From the NCBI RefSeq assembly GCF_029643425.1, contig NZ_CP119106.1, positions 3,224,001 to 3,288,000 on the forward strand: a stretch of 64,000 bases of DNA. Direction: 5' to 3'. A program made the position numbers and the translations under genes. Each line of letters opens with the position of its first letter. Positions within the stretch are counted from its first letter, which is position 1. Under the pieces are notes generated by a model. The model ran no database searches and was not told the DNA's origin. It saw only the letters and a program-made list of their open reading frames with translations. The stretch comes from Isoptericola sp. AK164. GTDB lineage: Bacteria; Actinomycetota; Actinomycetes; Actinomycetales; Cellulomonadaceae. Positions 43,839-52,585 of this stretch are shown piece by piece.

Positions 43839-46562
43839 TCAGCCCGTGTTCTGCACGCCGGCGGACACGCCGTTGACCGTCAGCAGCAGCAGGTGGCGCC
43901 AGCGGTCCTTGTACCCGCCGTCGACCCACTCGCCCTCGTCCAGCGACAGCCCCTCGCTCGCACCCTGCGTGCGCAGCGCCCGCAGCGCACGGACCTGCAG
44001 CAGCGACAGGGCGTCGACGTAGGGCGACCGGAGCTGCACGGCCCGGCCGAGCACGCGACGACTGGCCAGCGGCCACTGGTTGCCGGTCACCTTGAGCACC
44101 CACTCGTAGGTGAGGTGCATCTCGGTGAGCACCATGTCGGCCAGGTCGTCCCGGTCGCCGAGCGCCAGGTACATCCTCGCGATGCGCTCGTCCGCCTTCG
44201 CCAGGGACATCTCGATGTTGTCCAGCAGCGTGGTGAACAGCGGCCACTCCTCGTAGGCGGCCCGGAGCTGCTCCAGGTCGCCGTACTCGCGCAGCGCGGT
44301 GCCGAGGCCGTACCAGCCGGCGAGGTTGATGCGCGCCTGCGACCAGGAGAAGACCCACGGGATCGCGCGCAGGTCGTCCAGGGAGTTGACCGAGAGGCCG
44401 CGCTTGGCCGGGCGGGAGCCGATCGGCAGCAGACCGACCTCCTCCAGCGGCGTCACCTCGGCGAACCACTGCGGGAAGCCCTCGGACTGCACGAGCTCGT
44501 GGAACCGGGCCCGCGAGGTGGCGTCCAGCGCGGACGCCATGCCGGCGAACCGCTCGGTGGCCTCCGCGTTGCGCTTCTCCGTCGACGGTGCCGAGGCGAG
44601 CAGCGTCGCCGCGGCCACCTGCTCGATGTGCCGCGCGGCGATGGTCGGGTTGCCGTAGCGGGCCAGGATGACCTCGCCCTGCTCGGTGAGCTTGAACCGG
44701 CCGTCCACCGAGTGCGGCGGCTGGGCCAGCACGGCGCGGTTCGCCGGGCCGCCGCCGCGGCCGAGGGCACCGCCGCGACCGTGGAAGAGCGTCAGCGTGA
44801 TGTCGTGCCGCTGCGCCCACTGCGCGATGCGGGACTGCGCCGAGTGCAGCGCCAGCGTCGCCGCCACCGGGCCGACGTCCTTGGAGGAGTCGGAGTAGCC
44901 GAGCATGACCTCGACGCGGCGGCCGTTCTCGGCCAGCCGCTTCTGGACCTGCGGCATCTCGAGCATCGCCTCGAGGATCTCCACCGAGTTCTCCAGGTCG
45001 GCGAAGGTCTCGAACAGCGGGATCGCGTCGACGACGGGCGGGTCGTCGGTGCCCTCGAACGCCAGGGCGGCCAGCTCGTACACGGCCGCCATGTGCTCCG
45101 GCGCCTGGGTGAACGACACGATGTAGCGGCGCGCGGCCCGCTGGCCGAACCGCTTCTGCACCGCGCCCAGGGCACGGAACGTGTCCAGCACCTCGCGGGT
45201 GCGGTCGGACAGGTCGCCGTGCACACCCTTGTCGTGGATCTCCTCCAGCGCGGCGGCGTGCACCTGCGAGTGCTGGCGGACCTCGATCTCGGCGAGGTGG
45301 AAGCCGAAGCTCTGCACCTGCCACACCAGCCGCTGCAGGTCGCCGTAGGCGGCGCGGTTCGCACCGGCCTCGACCAGCGAGTCCTGGACGATCTGCAGGT
45401 CGGCCTCGAGCTCGGCCGGCTCGCGGTAGGCCAGGTCGGCGTCGCGGGCGCGGGTCGCACCGACGCGGCCGGCGATGGCCAGCACGGCGGCACGGTGCGG
45501 CTCGTTCGGGGACTCCGCCGCCGCCTGGGCGGCCAGGTCCTCCGAGAGCTGGCGCATCCGCTGCCACAGCGCCTTGAGCTCGTCCGACGCCGGGGTGGAC
45601 GCCTCCTCGAGAGTGAGCTTGCGACCGGTGGCCCGCGCCGCCTGCTCCAGCGCCGTGAGCGCGTGCTCGGCGGCCAGCGTGGCCGCCTGGCGCGTCACCT
45701 CGGCGGTGACGTTCGGGTTGCCGTCCCGGTCGCCGCCGATCCACGACCCGAGGTAGACGAACGGGCTCGCGACGGGCTTCGTCCGACCCGCGTCGCCGTC
45801 GAGCAGCCAGTCGTCCAGACGCCGGTAGACCTCGGGGTAGGTCTCGAACAGCGTGGCGTCGAAGACGCCCATCGCCGTCTTGACCTCGTCGAGCACGGTC
45901 GGCTTCGCGGCACGGATCGGCGAGGTGCGCCACATCGTGTCGATCTCGGCGATGAGCCGTCGCTCGTTCTCCGAGCGGGAGGTGCCGCCCAGCTCGACGG
46001 TGTCGCGGTCGGCCAGCAGGTCGGAGATGCGCCGCACGGCACCCGAGACGGCCCGACGGCGGGCCTCGGTGGGGTGCGCGGTCAGCACCGGGCGGAACTC
46101 GAGCTCGGACAGGCGACGCAGCGCCTCGTCACGCCCGACCTCCTCGGTCAGCTGGGTGAAGGCCGCCGGCAGCGACTCCTCGATCGCCGCCCCGGACTCC
46201 GCCTCGCGCTGCCGCAGCACGCGCACGCGGTGGTACTCCTCGGCCAGGTTCGCCAGGTGGAAGTAGCAGGTGAAGGCACGCGCGACCTGCTCGGCCCGCT
46301 CCAGGCTGTAGCCGGCGACGACGTCGGAGGCCTCGGCCAGCGCGGCACCGCCGTCGTCCACTCCGTAGGCGCGGATCGTCAGCTCGCGCAGGCGTTCGAC
46401 GTCGTCGAGCAGGTCCTGGCCGCCGGCCTCGCGCAGGACGTCGCCCAGGAGGCCGCCGAGCAGGCGGATGTCGTCGCGCAGCGGGTCGGGCATCTCGTGA
46501 CGGGCGACCACACGCTCGATCGCGCCCGTGCTCGGGCTCTGGTGTCCGTAGTTGTCGCTCAC
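43839..46562 (-). CDS. ppc: Phosphoenolpyruvate carboxylase
   Basis: 907 residues; carboxylates PEP to oxaloacetate for anaplerosis. The catalytic His is in VLTAHPTEARRR, the second active-site block reads GYSDSSKDVG (Lys), and LFHGRGGALGRGGGP is the glycine-rich loop; the C-terminus ends in NTG, matching the allosteric/active-site tail. Full length compared with the family. GTG 46562 is preceded by TAGTCT at 46575-46570, seven bases away. Coupled to cutC downstream. Confidence 0.97.
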   Translation of the reverse strand: MSDNYGHQSPSTGAIERVVARHEMPDPLRDDIRLLGGLLGDVLREAGGQDLLDDVERLRELTIRAYGVDDGGAALAEASDVVAGYSLERAEQVARAFTCYFHLANLAEEYHRVRVLRQREAESGAAIEESLPAAFTQLTEEVGRDEALRRLSELEFRPVLTAHPTEARRRAVSGAVRRISDLLADRDTVELGGTSRSENERRLIAEIDTMWRTSPIRAAKPTVLDEVKTAMGVFDATLFETYPEVYRRLDDWLLDGDAGRTKPVASPFVYLGSWIGGDRDGNPNVTAEVTRQAATLAAEHALTALEQAARATGRKLTLEEASTPASDELKALWQRMRQLSEDLAAQAAAESPNEPHRAAVLAIAGRVGATRARDADLAYREPAELEADLQIVQDSLVEAGANRAAYGDLQRLVWQVQSFGFHLAEIEVRQHSQVHAAALEEIHDKGVHGDLSDRTREVLDTFRALGAVQKRFGQRAARRYIVSFTQAPEHMAAVYELAALAFEGTDDPPVVDAIPLFETFADLENSVEILEAMLEMPQVQKRLAENGRRVEVMLGYSDSSKDVGPVAATLALHSAQSRIAQWAQRHDITLTLFHGRGGALGRGGGPANRAVLAQPPHSVDGRFKLTEQGEVILARYGNPTIAARHIEQVAAATLLASAPSTEKRNAEATERFAGMASALDATSRARFHELVQSEGFPQWFAEVTPLEEVGLLPIGSRPAKRGLSVNSLDDLRAIPWVFSWSQARINLAGWYGLGTALREYGDLEQLRAAYEEWPLFTTLLDNIEMSLAKADERIARMYLALGDRDDLADMVLTEMHLTYEWVLKVTGNQWPLASRRVLGRAVQLRSPYVDALSLLQVRALRALRTQGASEGLSLDEGEWVDGGYKDRWRHLLLLTVNGVSAGVQNTG

Positions 46563-46569
46563 GCGCTTC

Positions 46570-46575
46570 AGACTA
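46570..46575 (-). promoter_or_regulatory. -10 element TAGTCT of ppc
   Basis: TAGTCT on the minus strand, seven bases before GTG 46562, with no Shine-Dalgarno; leaderless initiation is likely. Confidence 0.5.
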
Positions 46576-46638
46576 AGCGGAACCGCGCTTGAGACATAGT
46601 TTGCGTCCGCCAGGCGGGCGGACGACCGACGACCGACG

Positions 46639-47463
46639 TCAGCCGGTGAAGGCGCCCTGCCAGACGGTGTCGAAGGAGGTGTGCGCGGCGACCCGGGCAC
46701 GGATGCCGGCCGTGACCATGTCCTTGGCGACCTCGACGGCCGCCGGGACGTCGGCTCCCTTGGCCAGCTCGGCGGTGATCGCGGCCGCGAACGTGCAGCC
46801 GGCACCCGAGACGCGCTCCTCGCCGATCTTCGGGGCCGTGAGCACCGTGACCTCCTCGCCGTCGAACAGGACGTCGACGGCGTCGGGGCCGGGCAGCTCG
46901 GCCCCGCCCTTGGCGACCACGTAGCGGGGGCCCGCGGAGGTGTCGAGCAGCGCGTGGACGCGACGGGCGGCCTCGGTCAGGTCGGCGACGTCGTCGATCC
47001 GGTCCATGCCCGCCAGCGTCGCCGCCTCGAACAGGTTGGGGGTGACGACGGTCGCGTGCGGCAGGACGCGCTCGCGCAGCGCCGTGTCGGTGTCGAGCGC
47101 GGCACCGGGCTCCTGGCCCTTGCAGATGAGGACCGGGTCGAGGACCACGTGCCGCCAGGGTCGCGTGGACACGGACTTCGCGACGACGTCGACGGTCGCG
47201 GGCGTGCCGAGCATGCCGATCTTCACCGTGTCGAGGTCGTGGGTGGCCGTGGCCGCCTCGATCTGGTCGACGATCACCTGCGGCTCGACCGGGACGAACC
47301 GGTGCGCCCAGTCGTTCAGCGGGTCGAAGGAGACGATGCAGGTCAGCGTGCCGACGCCGTAGACGCCGCGCTGCTGGAAGGTCTTGAGGTCGGCCTGGAT
47401 GCCGGCGCCGCCCGTGGCCTCGGAGCCGGCGATCACGTAGGCGAGCGGGGGTGTGCTGGGCAT
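46639..47463 (-). CDS. pdxK: Pyridoxine/hydroxymethylpyrimidine kinase
   Basis: 274 residues, ribokinase fold. VIAGSEATGGAGIQADLKTF is the substrate-binding N-terminus, followed by QRGVYGVGTLTCIV; DPVLICKGQ and VTPNLFEAATL are nucleotide-binding strands; GAGCTFAAAI near the C-terminus is the catalytic anion-hole/base signature. Closest to the PdxK group of pyridoxal kinases, which share ancestry with ThiD, so a role in B6 salvage is favoured over thiamine synthesis. ATG 47463 sits seven bases after TAGGCT (47476-47471). Confidence 0.9.
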   Translation of the reverse strand: MPSTPPLAYVIAGSEATGGAGIQADLKTFQQRGVYGVGTLTCIVSFDPLNDWAHRFVPVEPQVIVDQIEAATATHDLDTVKIGMLGTPATVDVVAKSVSTRPWRHVVLDPVLICKGQEPGAALDTDTALRERVLPHATVVTPNLFEAATLAGMDRIDDVADLTEAARRVHALLDTSAGPRYVVAKGGAELPGPDAVDVLFDGEEVTVLTAPKIGEERVSGAGCTFAAAITAELAKGADVPAAVEVAKDMVTAGIRARVAAHTSFDTVWQGAFTG

Positions 47464-47470
47464 GTCGACC

Positions 47471-47476
47471 AGCCTA
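47471..47476 (-). promoter_or_regulatory. -10 element TAGGCT of pdxK
   Basis: On the minus strand TAGGCT ends seven bases before ATG 47463; leaderless start likely. Confidence 0.55.
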
Positions 47477-47507
47477 CGACGACGGTGACCCGGCCGGGAC
47501 CGGCCGT

Positions 47508-47738
47508 TCAGAGCGTGCCGAGCAGGCGGGCGCGGGCGTCGGCACGCTCGACGTCGCTGATCCGGCCGGCGGCGTGCAGCCGGTCGAGGTGCTCCAGCCG
47601 CTGCTCGAGCAGTCCGGGCCGGTCGGTGGGCACGGAGGCGCCGCGCGCACCACCGCGGACGAGCGCCACCGCGATCGCGACCAGAGCGAGCGCGACGACG
47701 ACCGGCACCAGCATGTTGGCCAGCATCACCAGGGACAT
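47508..47738 (-). CDS. SHOCT-domain small membrane protein
   Basis: 76 residues. An N-terminal membrane helix (MLANMLVPVVVALALVAIAVALV) is followed by a basic linker and a SHOCT-type helical hairpin LEHLDRLHAAGRISDVERADARARLLG, a short domain often found at the ends of oligomeric membrane proteins. ATG 47738 is preceded by a GTGAGGG-rich stretch. No neighbour indicates function. Confidence 0.6.
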   Translation of the reverse strand: MSLVMLANMLVPVVVALALVAIAVALVRGGARGASVPTDRPGLLEQRLEHLDRLHAAGRISDVERADARARLLGTL

Positions 47739-47815
47739 CCGCACCCTCACCCGTCGACTTGGTTGACCGGAGACACCGTAGCGGACGCTCCCGAGGCGTC
47801 GTCGGACCCTGCTCG

Positions 47816-47821
47816 TAGGCT
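47816..47821 (+). promoter_or_regulatory. -10 element TAGGCT of the endonuclease IV-like gene
   Basis: TAGGCT ends seven bases before ATG 47829; no Shine-Dalgarno, so leaderless initiation is likely. Confidence 0.55.
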
Positions 47822-47828
47822 GTCGGGC

Positions 47829-48614
47829 ATGAGCATGCCGATCGGTGCCCACGTCAGCCTCGCCGACGCCGTGACCGAGGCCCAGGAGATGGGGGCCGAC
47901 GTCGTCCAGGTGTTCCTGTCCGACCCGCAGGCGTGGAAGGTGCCGCCGCTGGACTACCCGGGCGGGGCGGAGGCCTTCCGGACCGCGACGTCGGAGGCCG
48001 GGATCGACGTCGTCGTGCACGCGCCGTACGTCATCAACGTGGCCTCGACGAACAACCGCATCCGCATCCCGAGCCGCAAGCTGCTGCAGCAGATCATGAC
48101 CGGCGCCGGCGAGATCGGCGCGCGGGGCGTGGTCGTGCACGGCGGGCACGTCACGGCGAAGGACGACCCGGCGAAGGGGTTCGACAACTGGCGCAAGGCG
48201 ATCGAGGCGCTCGACACCGACGTCCCGGTGCTCATCGAGAACACGGCCGGGGGCGACCACTCGATGGCACGGCGGCTGGACCGCATCGCGGAGCTGTGGA
48301 CAGCGGTGCAGCAGGCGGACAGCGACGTCGAGGTCGGCTTCACGCTCGACACGTGCCACGCCTGGGCCGGGGGCCTCGACCTGTCCACGGTGGTGGACGA
48401 CGTGCGGGCGATCACCGGCCGGATCGACCTCGTGCACGCCAACGACTCGCGCGACGCCGCCGGCTCCGGGGCTGACCGGCACACGAACTTCGGGGCCGGC
48501 GAGATCCCGCCCGAGCTGCTCCTCGACGTGATCCGCGCCGCCGGTGCACCCGTCGTGTGCGAGACGAAGGGCGACGTCGCCACGGACATCACCTGGTTGC
48601 GCGAGCGCCTCTGA
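47829..48614 (+). CDS. Endonuclease IV-like AP endonuclease (Nfo family)
   Basis: 261 residues, AP-endonuclease TIM barrel. Metal-ligand strands: MPIGAHVSLADAV at the N-terminus (HVS), VVVHAPYVINVAS, GVVVHGGHVTAKD, PVLIENTAGG, GFTLDTCHAWAGG, VHANDSRDAAGS and VVCETKGD. These Zn-binding His/Glu/Asp residues match endonuclease IV, which cuts abasic sites. Subfamily members may instead act on other barrel substrates, but the full metal set favours DNA repair. Confidence 0.9.
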   Translation: MSMPIGAHVSLADAVTEAQEMGADVVQVFLSDPQAWKVPPLDYPGGAEAFRTATSEAGIDVVVHAPYVINVASTNNRIRIPSRKLLQQIMTGAGEIGARGVVVHGGHVTAKDDPAKGFDNWRKAIEALDTDVPVLIENTAGGDHSMARRLDRIAELWTAVQQADSDVEVGFTLDTCHAWAGGLDLSTVVDDVRAITGRIDLVHANDSRDAAGSGADRHTNFGAGEIPPELLLDVIRAAGAPVVCETKGDVATDITWLRERL

Positions 48615-48680
48615 GCGTCCCGGCGGACGACGTCCCGGAGGCGGGCTCCGGCCAGGTCGGCCACGCACCGGTGAGCAGTG

Positions 48681-48814
48681 TCCTACCTCGTGGAGGAGTT
48701 GCCTACCTCGGCGAAGAATCGCCTACCTCGCGGAAGAGTTGCCTACCTCGGCGAAGAGTTGCCTACCTCGGCGAAGAGTTGCCTACCTCGCCGAGGACTT
48801 GCCTACCTCGCGAG
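48681..48814. repeat. 20-bp tandem repeat (7 copies)
   Basis: Units of 20 bases start at 48681, 48701, 48721, 48741, 48761, 48781 and 48801, the core being GCCTACCTCGGCGAAGAGTT; copies 4 and 5 are identical, others differ at one to six positions and the last is partial. The array lies between the endonuclease IV-like gene and the response-regulator gene, whose stop codon falls inside the last copy. The unit length is not a multiple of three and no consistent coding frame runs through it. Confidence 0.9.
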
Positions 48815-49477
48815 TCCGGCGTCGTGCACGGCGATCGCCGCCTGCACCCGGTTCCCCGCCGCCAGCTTGTCGAGGATCCGCGAGACGTGCGTCTTCACGG
48901 TGGGCACGCTCATGTACAGCTCACCGGCGATCTCCGCGTTGGACAGTCCCCGGGCGAGCACGACGGCCACGTCCCGCTCCCGCGCGGTCAGGGTCTCCAC
49001 CCGGCGGCGTGCCGCCCGGCGACCGACCTCCGACTCCGCGGCCGCGCCGCCCGAGACCCGGTCGATGAGCTGGGCCGTCACCGACGGCGACAGCGTCGGC
49101 TCCCCTGCCGCGGCCGCCCGCACGGCGGCGACCAGCCGGTCCGGCGGCGTGTCCTTGAGCAGGAACCCCGCCGCCCCGGCGCGCAGCGCCCGCACGACCA
49201 TGTCGTCCGTGTCGAACGTGGTCAGGACGATCACGCGCGGCGCGTCGGCGTCCGTCGAGGCCAGCTGCCGCGTCGCCTCGATCCCGTCGACACGGGGCAT
49301 GCGGATGTCCATGAGCACCACGTCCGGCCGGAGGCGGCGTACCAGGGCCACGCCGTCGTCGCCGTCCCCCGCGTCGCCCACGACCCGCACCTCGGGCGCC
49401 CCGCCGAGGATCAGGCCCAGCCCGGCCCGCACCAGGGGGTCGTCGTCCACCACCACCACGGAGATCGCGTCGGTCAT
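48803..49477 (-). CDS. LuxR-family response regulator
   Basis: 224 residues. Receiver domain with VVVVDDDPLVRAG (acidic pocket), VLMDIRMPRVDG (phosphoacceptor Asp), VLTTFDTDDMV and FLLKDTP; LuxR-type HTH LTARERDVAVVLARGLSNAEIAGEL with the SVPTVKTHVSRIL recognition helix. Partner of the histidine kinase encoded just upstream (ATGA overlap). Its gene ends in the tandem repeat array. Probably controls the divergent ABC exporter gene pair beginning at 50869. Confidence 0.95.
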   Translation of the reverse strand: MTDAISVVVVDDDPLVRAGLGLILGGAPEVRVVGDAGDGDDGVALVRRLRPDVVLMDIRMPRVDGIEATRQLASTDADAPRVIVLTTFDTDDMVVRALRAGAAGFLLKDTPPDRLVAAVRAAAAGEPTLSPSVTAQLIDRVSGGAAAESEVGRRAARRRVETLTARERDVAVVLARGLSNAEIAGELYMSVPTVKTHVSRILDKLAAGNRVQAAIAVHDAGLAR

Positions 49478-50739
49478 GACGCCCACGGTAGCCACGCCCG
49501 CACCGCGAAGGAGTCGCCGGACGCGCCTGCGGTGAGAGACCCCCCGGCGAGCTCGGCCCGCTCCTCCAGACCCAGCAGGCCGAGCCCCGACGGCGACACC
49601 ACCGCGCCGTCACCGCGGCGCGGCACGGGCTCCGCCTCCGCGACCGGGTTCGACACCGTGATCCACAGCCCCTGACCGGGGCCGCCCCGCAGCACCACCG
49701 ACGCCGGCATCCGCGCGGCGTGCTTGCGCACGTTCGTCAGCGCCTCCTGCACGATCCGGTACGCGGTGCGGGACGTCGCCGTCGGCAACCGGTCCACGTC
49801 GACGGTGCGGTCGACCAGACGCACCGGCACCCCGGCGTCCCGGGTCGCGGCCACGAGCTCCTCGACGGCGGCCAGCGTCGGCTGCGGCCCCTCGGGCGGG
49901 CCCTCGGCGTCCGCACCGTCCAGCCCGCGCAGCACCCCGAGCACCTCGCGCAGCTCGCCGAGCGCCTCGTGGGCGCTGTCGCGGACCAGGCCGGCGGTCT
50001 CGGCGACCTTCTCCGGCGGCAGGTCGCTGCGGTACGCGAGCGCGCCGGCGTGCATCGCCACCAGCGACATGCGGTGCGCGAGCACGTCGTGCATCTCCCG
50101 GGCGATCCGCGCCCTCTCGTTCGCCCGTGCCTGGGCGACCCGGCTCGCCTGCTCGCGCTCCGCCGTCGCGACCCGCTCGTGCAGCTCGGCGACGTGCTCC
50201 CGCCGCAGCCCGACGTACGCGCCGATCCAGACCATCAGCGCGAACAGTCCGACACCGCTGGCGACGTCGACGACCCAGGTCGTGCCGTCGTCCACCGGGT
50301 AGAGGACCCCGTAGGCCCAGCCGCCCACGACGAAGACCACCCCGACCAGGCCGATGCGCCACCAGCGCCGGTGCGTCGCGAGCGAGACCACCGCGAGCGT
50401 CAAGGGTCCCGAGGCGAACACCGAGACCGTCGACGCCGCCGCGATCAGCAGCGCGACAGCCGTGGGGAACCGGTGGCGCAGCACCACCAGACCGAAGCAG
50501 AGCAGCCCCACGGCGATGTCCAGGGCGAGGCGGTCGGGGCTGGACGCGCGCTGGCCGGTCTCCACCTCCCACACGACCGCACCGGCCACCAGCATGCTGA
50601 CGGCGAAGGCCGCCAGCAGCCGCCACGTCTCGGCCCAGACCCGCCGCCACCGGACCGGAGGTCCGTCCGGCGCACCGGCGGCCGGGGACGGAGCGTCGCT
50701 CGGGTCGACCCGGTACGGGTCGGCGGACGGGGTGGGCAC
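49474..50739 (-). CDS. DesK/HisKA_3-type sensor histidine kinase
   Basis: 421 residues. A proline-rich cytosolic start, then about five membrane helices (about 35-180). The HisKA_3 dimer domain shows ARIAREMHDVLAHRMSLVAMHAG, with the phosphoacceptor His in MHDVLAH, and the ATP-binding domain ends in SGLGLLGLEERAELAGGSL. It phosphorylates the response regulator encoded immediately after (four-base overlap). GTG 50739 is leaderless-type after TAGGCT (50751-50746). Ligand unknown. Confidence 0.95.
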   Translation of the reverse strand: MPTPSADPYRVDPSDAPSPAAGAPDGPPVRWRRVWAETWRLLAAFAVSMLVAGAVVWEVETGQRASSPDRLALDIAVGLLCFGLVVLRHRFPTAVALLIAAASTVSVFASGPLTLAVVSLATHRRWWRIGLVGVVFVVGGWAYGVLYPVDDGTTWVVDVASGVGLFALMVWIGAYVGLRREHVAELHERVATAEREQASRVAQARANERARIAREMHDVLAHRMSLVAMHAGALAYRSDLPPEKVAETAGLVRDSAHEALGELREVLGVLRGLDGADAEGPPEGPQPTLAAVEELVAATRDAGVPVRLVDRTVDVDRLPTATSRTAYRIVQEALTNVRKHAARMPASVVLRGGPGQGLWITVSNPVAEAEPVPRRGDGAVVSPSGLGLLGLEERAELAGGSLTAGASGDSFAVRAWLPWAS

Positions 50740-50745
50740 GTGGCG

Positions 50746-50751
50746 AGCCTA
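50746..50751 (-). promoter_or_regulatory. -10 element TAGGCT of the histidine kinase gene
   Basis: TAGGCT on the minus strand six bases before GTG 50739; leaderless start likely. The divergent ABC gene starts 118 bases away. Confidence 0.55.
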
Positions 50752-50868
50752 GGCCGCGGCCCGACGCCGGGCATCAGCCGAAGGGATGAGCCGGAACCTC
50801 CGACCGGACGAGACGGACCCGCCGCACGGGCGATGTGCGCGCCCGCGTCCGGACGGGAGCCTGAGGGC

Positions 50869-51768
50869 ATGATCACCGTGGAGCACCTGACCAAGAGGTA
50901 CGGCCCGGTCCTGGCCGTGGACGACGTCTCGTTCACGGCCGATCCGGGGGTCGTCACCGGCTTCCTCGGCCCCAACGGCGCCGGCAAGTCGACCGCCATG
51001 CGCATGATGTGCGGCCTGACACCGCCGACGAGCGGCACGGCCCGCGTCCTCGGCCGGCCGTACGCGGCCCTGGCCAACCCTGGACGGCGCGTGGGCGTGC
51101 TGCTCGACGCCTCGGCCCAGCACGCCGGTCGCACCGGCCGCGAGACGCTGACGCTGTCGGCGCTGCTGACCGGGGTCGACCGGCGCCGCGTCGACGAGGT
51201 GCTCGACGTCGTCGGGCTCACTCCCGCCGAGGCCGGACGTCGTGTGCGCACCTACTCGCTGGGGATGCGTCAGCGGCTCGGCCTCGCGACCGCGCTGCTC
51301 GGAGATCCCGACGTCCTGATCCTCGACGAGCCCGCCAACGGCCTCGACCCCGCCGGCATCCGGTGGATGCGGGACCTGCTGCGCGACTTCGCGGGCCGTG
51401 GCGGCACCGTGCTGCTGTCCAGCCACCTGCTGGCCGAGATCGAGCAGGTCGCCGACCGGCTCGTCGTCATCGGCCGCGGCCGGGTCGTGGCGGAAGGCAC
51501 CAAGGACGAGCTGCTGCGCGCGGCCGGCATGGTGGTCCGCTCGCTGGACGACGTCGCCCTGGCCGCCGCGCTGCGCCGCGCCGGCGTCGACGTCGAGCCG
51601 GGTGCCCAGGGCGGGCTGGCCGTCGCCGCGGACGCCGAGACCGTGGCGCGGACCGCCGTCGGCGCGGGCGTCCTCGTGACCGAGCTGCGCCCCGCCGACT
51701 CCCGCGGGCTGGAGGAGCTGTTCCTCGAGCTCACCGCCGCGGACGCCCGCGAGGAGGTGGCGGCATGA
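50869..51768 (+). CDS. ABC exporter ATP-binding protein
   Basis: 299 residues: Walker A GPNGAGKST, DASAQHAG-region Q-loop, signature YSLGMRQRLGLA, Walker B VLILDEPANGLD, and SSHLLAEIEQ H-loop. A C-terminal regulatory extension follows residue 220. ATG 50869 is preceded by GAGG. The stop overlaps the permease start. Divergent from the histidine kinase gene, suggesting the two-component system regulates this exporter; cargo (lipid, peptide or drug) not predictable. Confidence 0.93.
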   Translation: MITVEHLTKRYGPVLAVDDVSFTADPGVVTGFLGPNGAGKSTAMRMMCGLTPPTSGTARVLGRPYAALANPGRRVGVLLDASAQHAGRTGRETLTLSALLTGVDRRRVDEVLDVVGLTPAEAGRRVRTYSLGMRQRLGLATALLGDPDVLILDEPANGLDPAGIRWMRDLLRDFAGRGGTVLLSSHLLAEIEQVADRLVVIGRGRVVAEGTKDELLRAAGMVVRSLDDVALAAALRRAGVDVEPGAQGGLAVAADAETVARTAVGAGVLVTELRPADSRGLEELFLELTAADAREEVAA

Positions 51769-52580
51769 GCGCCGTCGACCAGACCCGGACCGGCCACCGC
51801 CCCGGCACGCGCACCGGCGCGCGCACCGCGGCCGAGATCCGCCCCGTCCCCTTCTCCCGCCTGACGCTGGTCGAGTGGCGCAAGCAGCTCGACACCCGGG
51901 CCGTGCGGTGGCTGTTCGTCACCATCGCGCTGCTGACGGCCGGCGTCGTCACCGTGACGGCCCTGGTCGGCGAGGGCGACGTGTCGTTCGAGACGTTCGT
52001 CTCGAACACCTCCACACCCCTGGCCATGCTGCTGCCGATCGTCGCCATCCTGGCCACCACGGCGGAGTGGTCGCAGCGCACCGCGCTGACCACGTTCACG
52101 CTCGAACCCCGGCGCGGGCGGGTCGTCGGGGCCAAGCTGCTGACCGCCGTCGGCTCCGGGCTGGCATTCTTCGTCGTGGCCGTGGGGATCGCCGCCGTCG
52201 CCCACCTCGGTGTGGTGACGCTGCGCGACGCCTCGCCGGACTGGGGACTCGGCGCGATGACCGCCGGCATGGCCCTGATGATCGTGCTGTGGATGGTCCA
52301 GGGCGTCGCGTTCGGCCTGGCGCTGCAGAGCACCCCGGCCGCGATCGTCGTCTTCCTCGCGGTGCCGACCATCGTCGGGGCGATCACGATGCTGCTGACC
52401 GCCTGGTCCGACGTGTGGCCCTGGCTCGACCTCTCCACGTCGTCCGTCCCGCTGATCATGGGCGAGCCGCTCGGCGGCACCGGGTGGGCGCAGCTGGCGA
52501 CGTCGGCGGCGATCTGGGTCGGCCTGCCCCTGGCGGTCGGCGTCCGGCGCGTGCAGCGCGGGGAGGTCAAGACCTCCTGA
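51765..52580 (+). CDS. ABC-2 exporter permease
   Basis: 271 residues with about six hydrophobic segments (WLFVTIALLTAGVVTVTALVG, TPLAMLLPIVAILATTAEW, LLTAVGSGLAFFVVAVGIAAVAHL, MALMIVLWMVQGVAFGLAL, IVVFLAVPTIVGAITMLLTAW and a last helix near LATSAAIWVGLPLAV). Forms the membrane half of the exporter encoded with the upstream ATPase (ATGA overlap). Ends five bases before the convergent endonuclease gene. Confidence 0.88.
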   Translation: MSAVDQTRTGHRPGTRTGARTAAEIRPVPFSRLTLVEWRKQLDTRAVRWLFVTIALLTAGVVTVTALVGEGDVSFETFVSNTSTPLAMLLPIVAILATTAEWSQRTALTTFTLEPRRGRVVGAKLLTAVGSGLAFFVVAVGIAAVAHLGVVTLRDASPDWGLGAMTAGMALMIVLWMVQGVAFGLALQSTPAAIVVFLAVPTIVGAITMLLTAWSDVWPWLDLSTSSVPLIMGEPLGGTGWAQLATSAAIWVGLPLAVGVRRVQRGEVKTS

Positions 52581-52585
52581 CCCGC

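Noticed and set aside
48681-48814. CRISPR array
   Set aside because: The 20-bp units abut without unique spacers and no cas genes are present.
48678-49535. Repeat-encoded LPTSAKS-type protein reading rightward
   Set aside because: The 20-bp unit is not a multiple of three, so the apparent protein repeat is lost after a few units and the frame then runs antisense to the response regulator.
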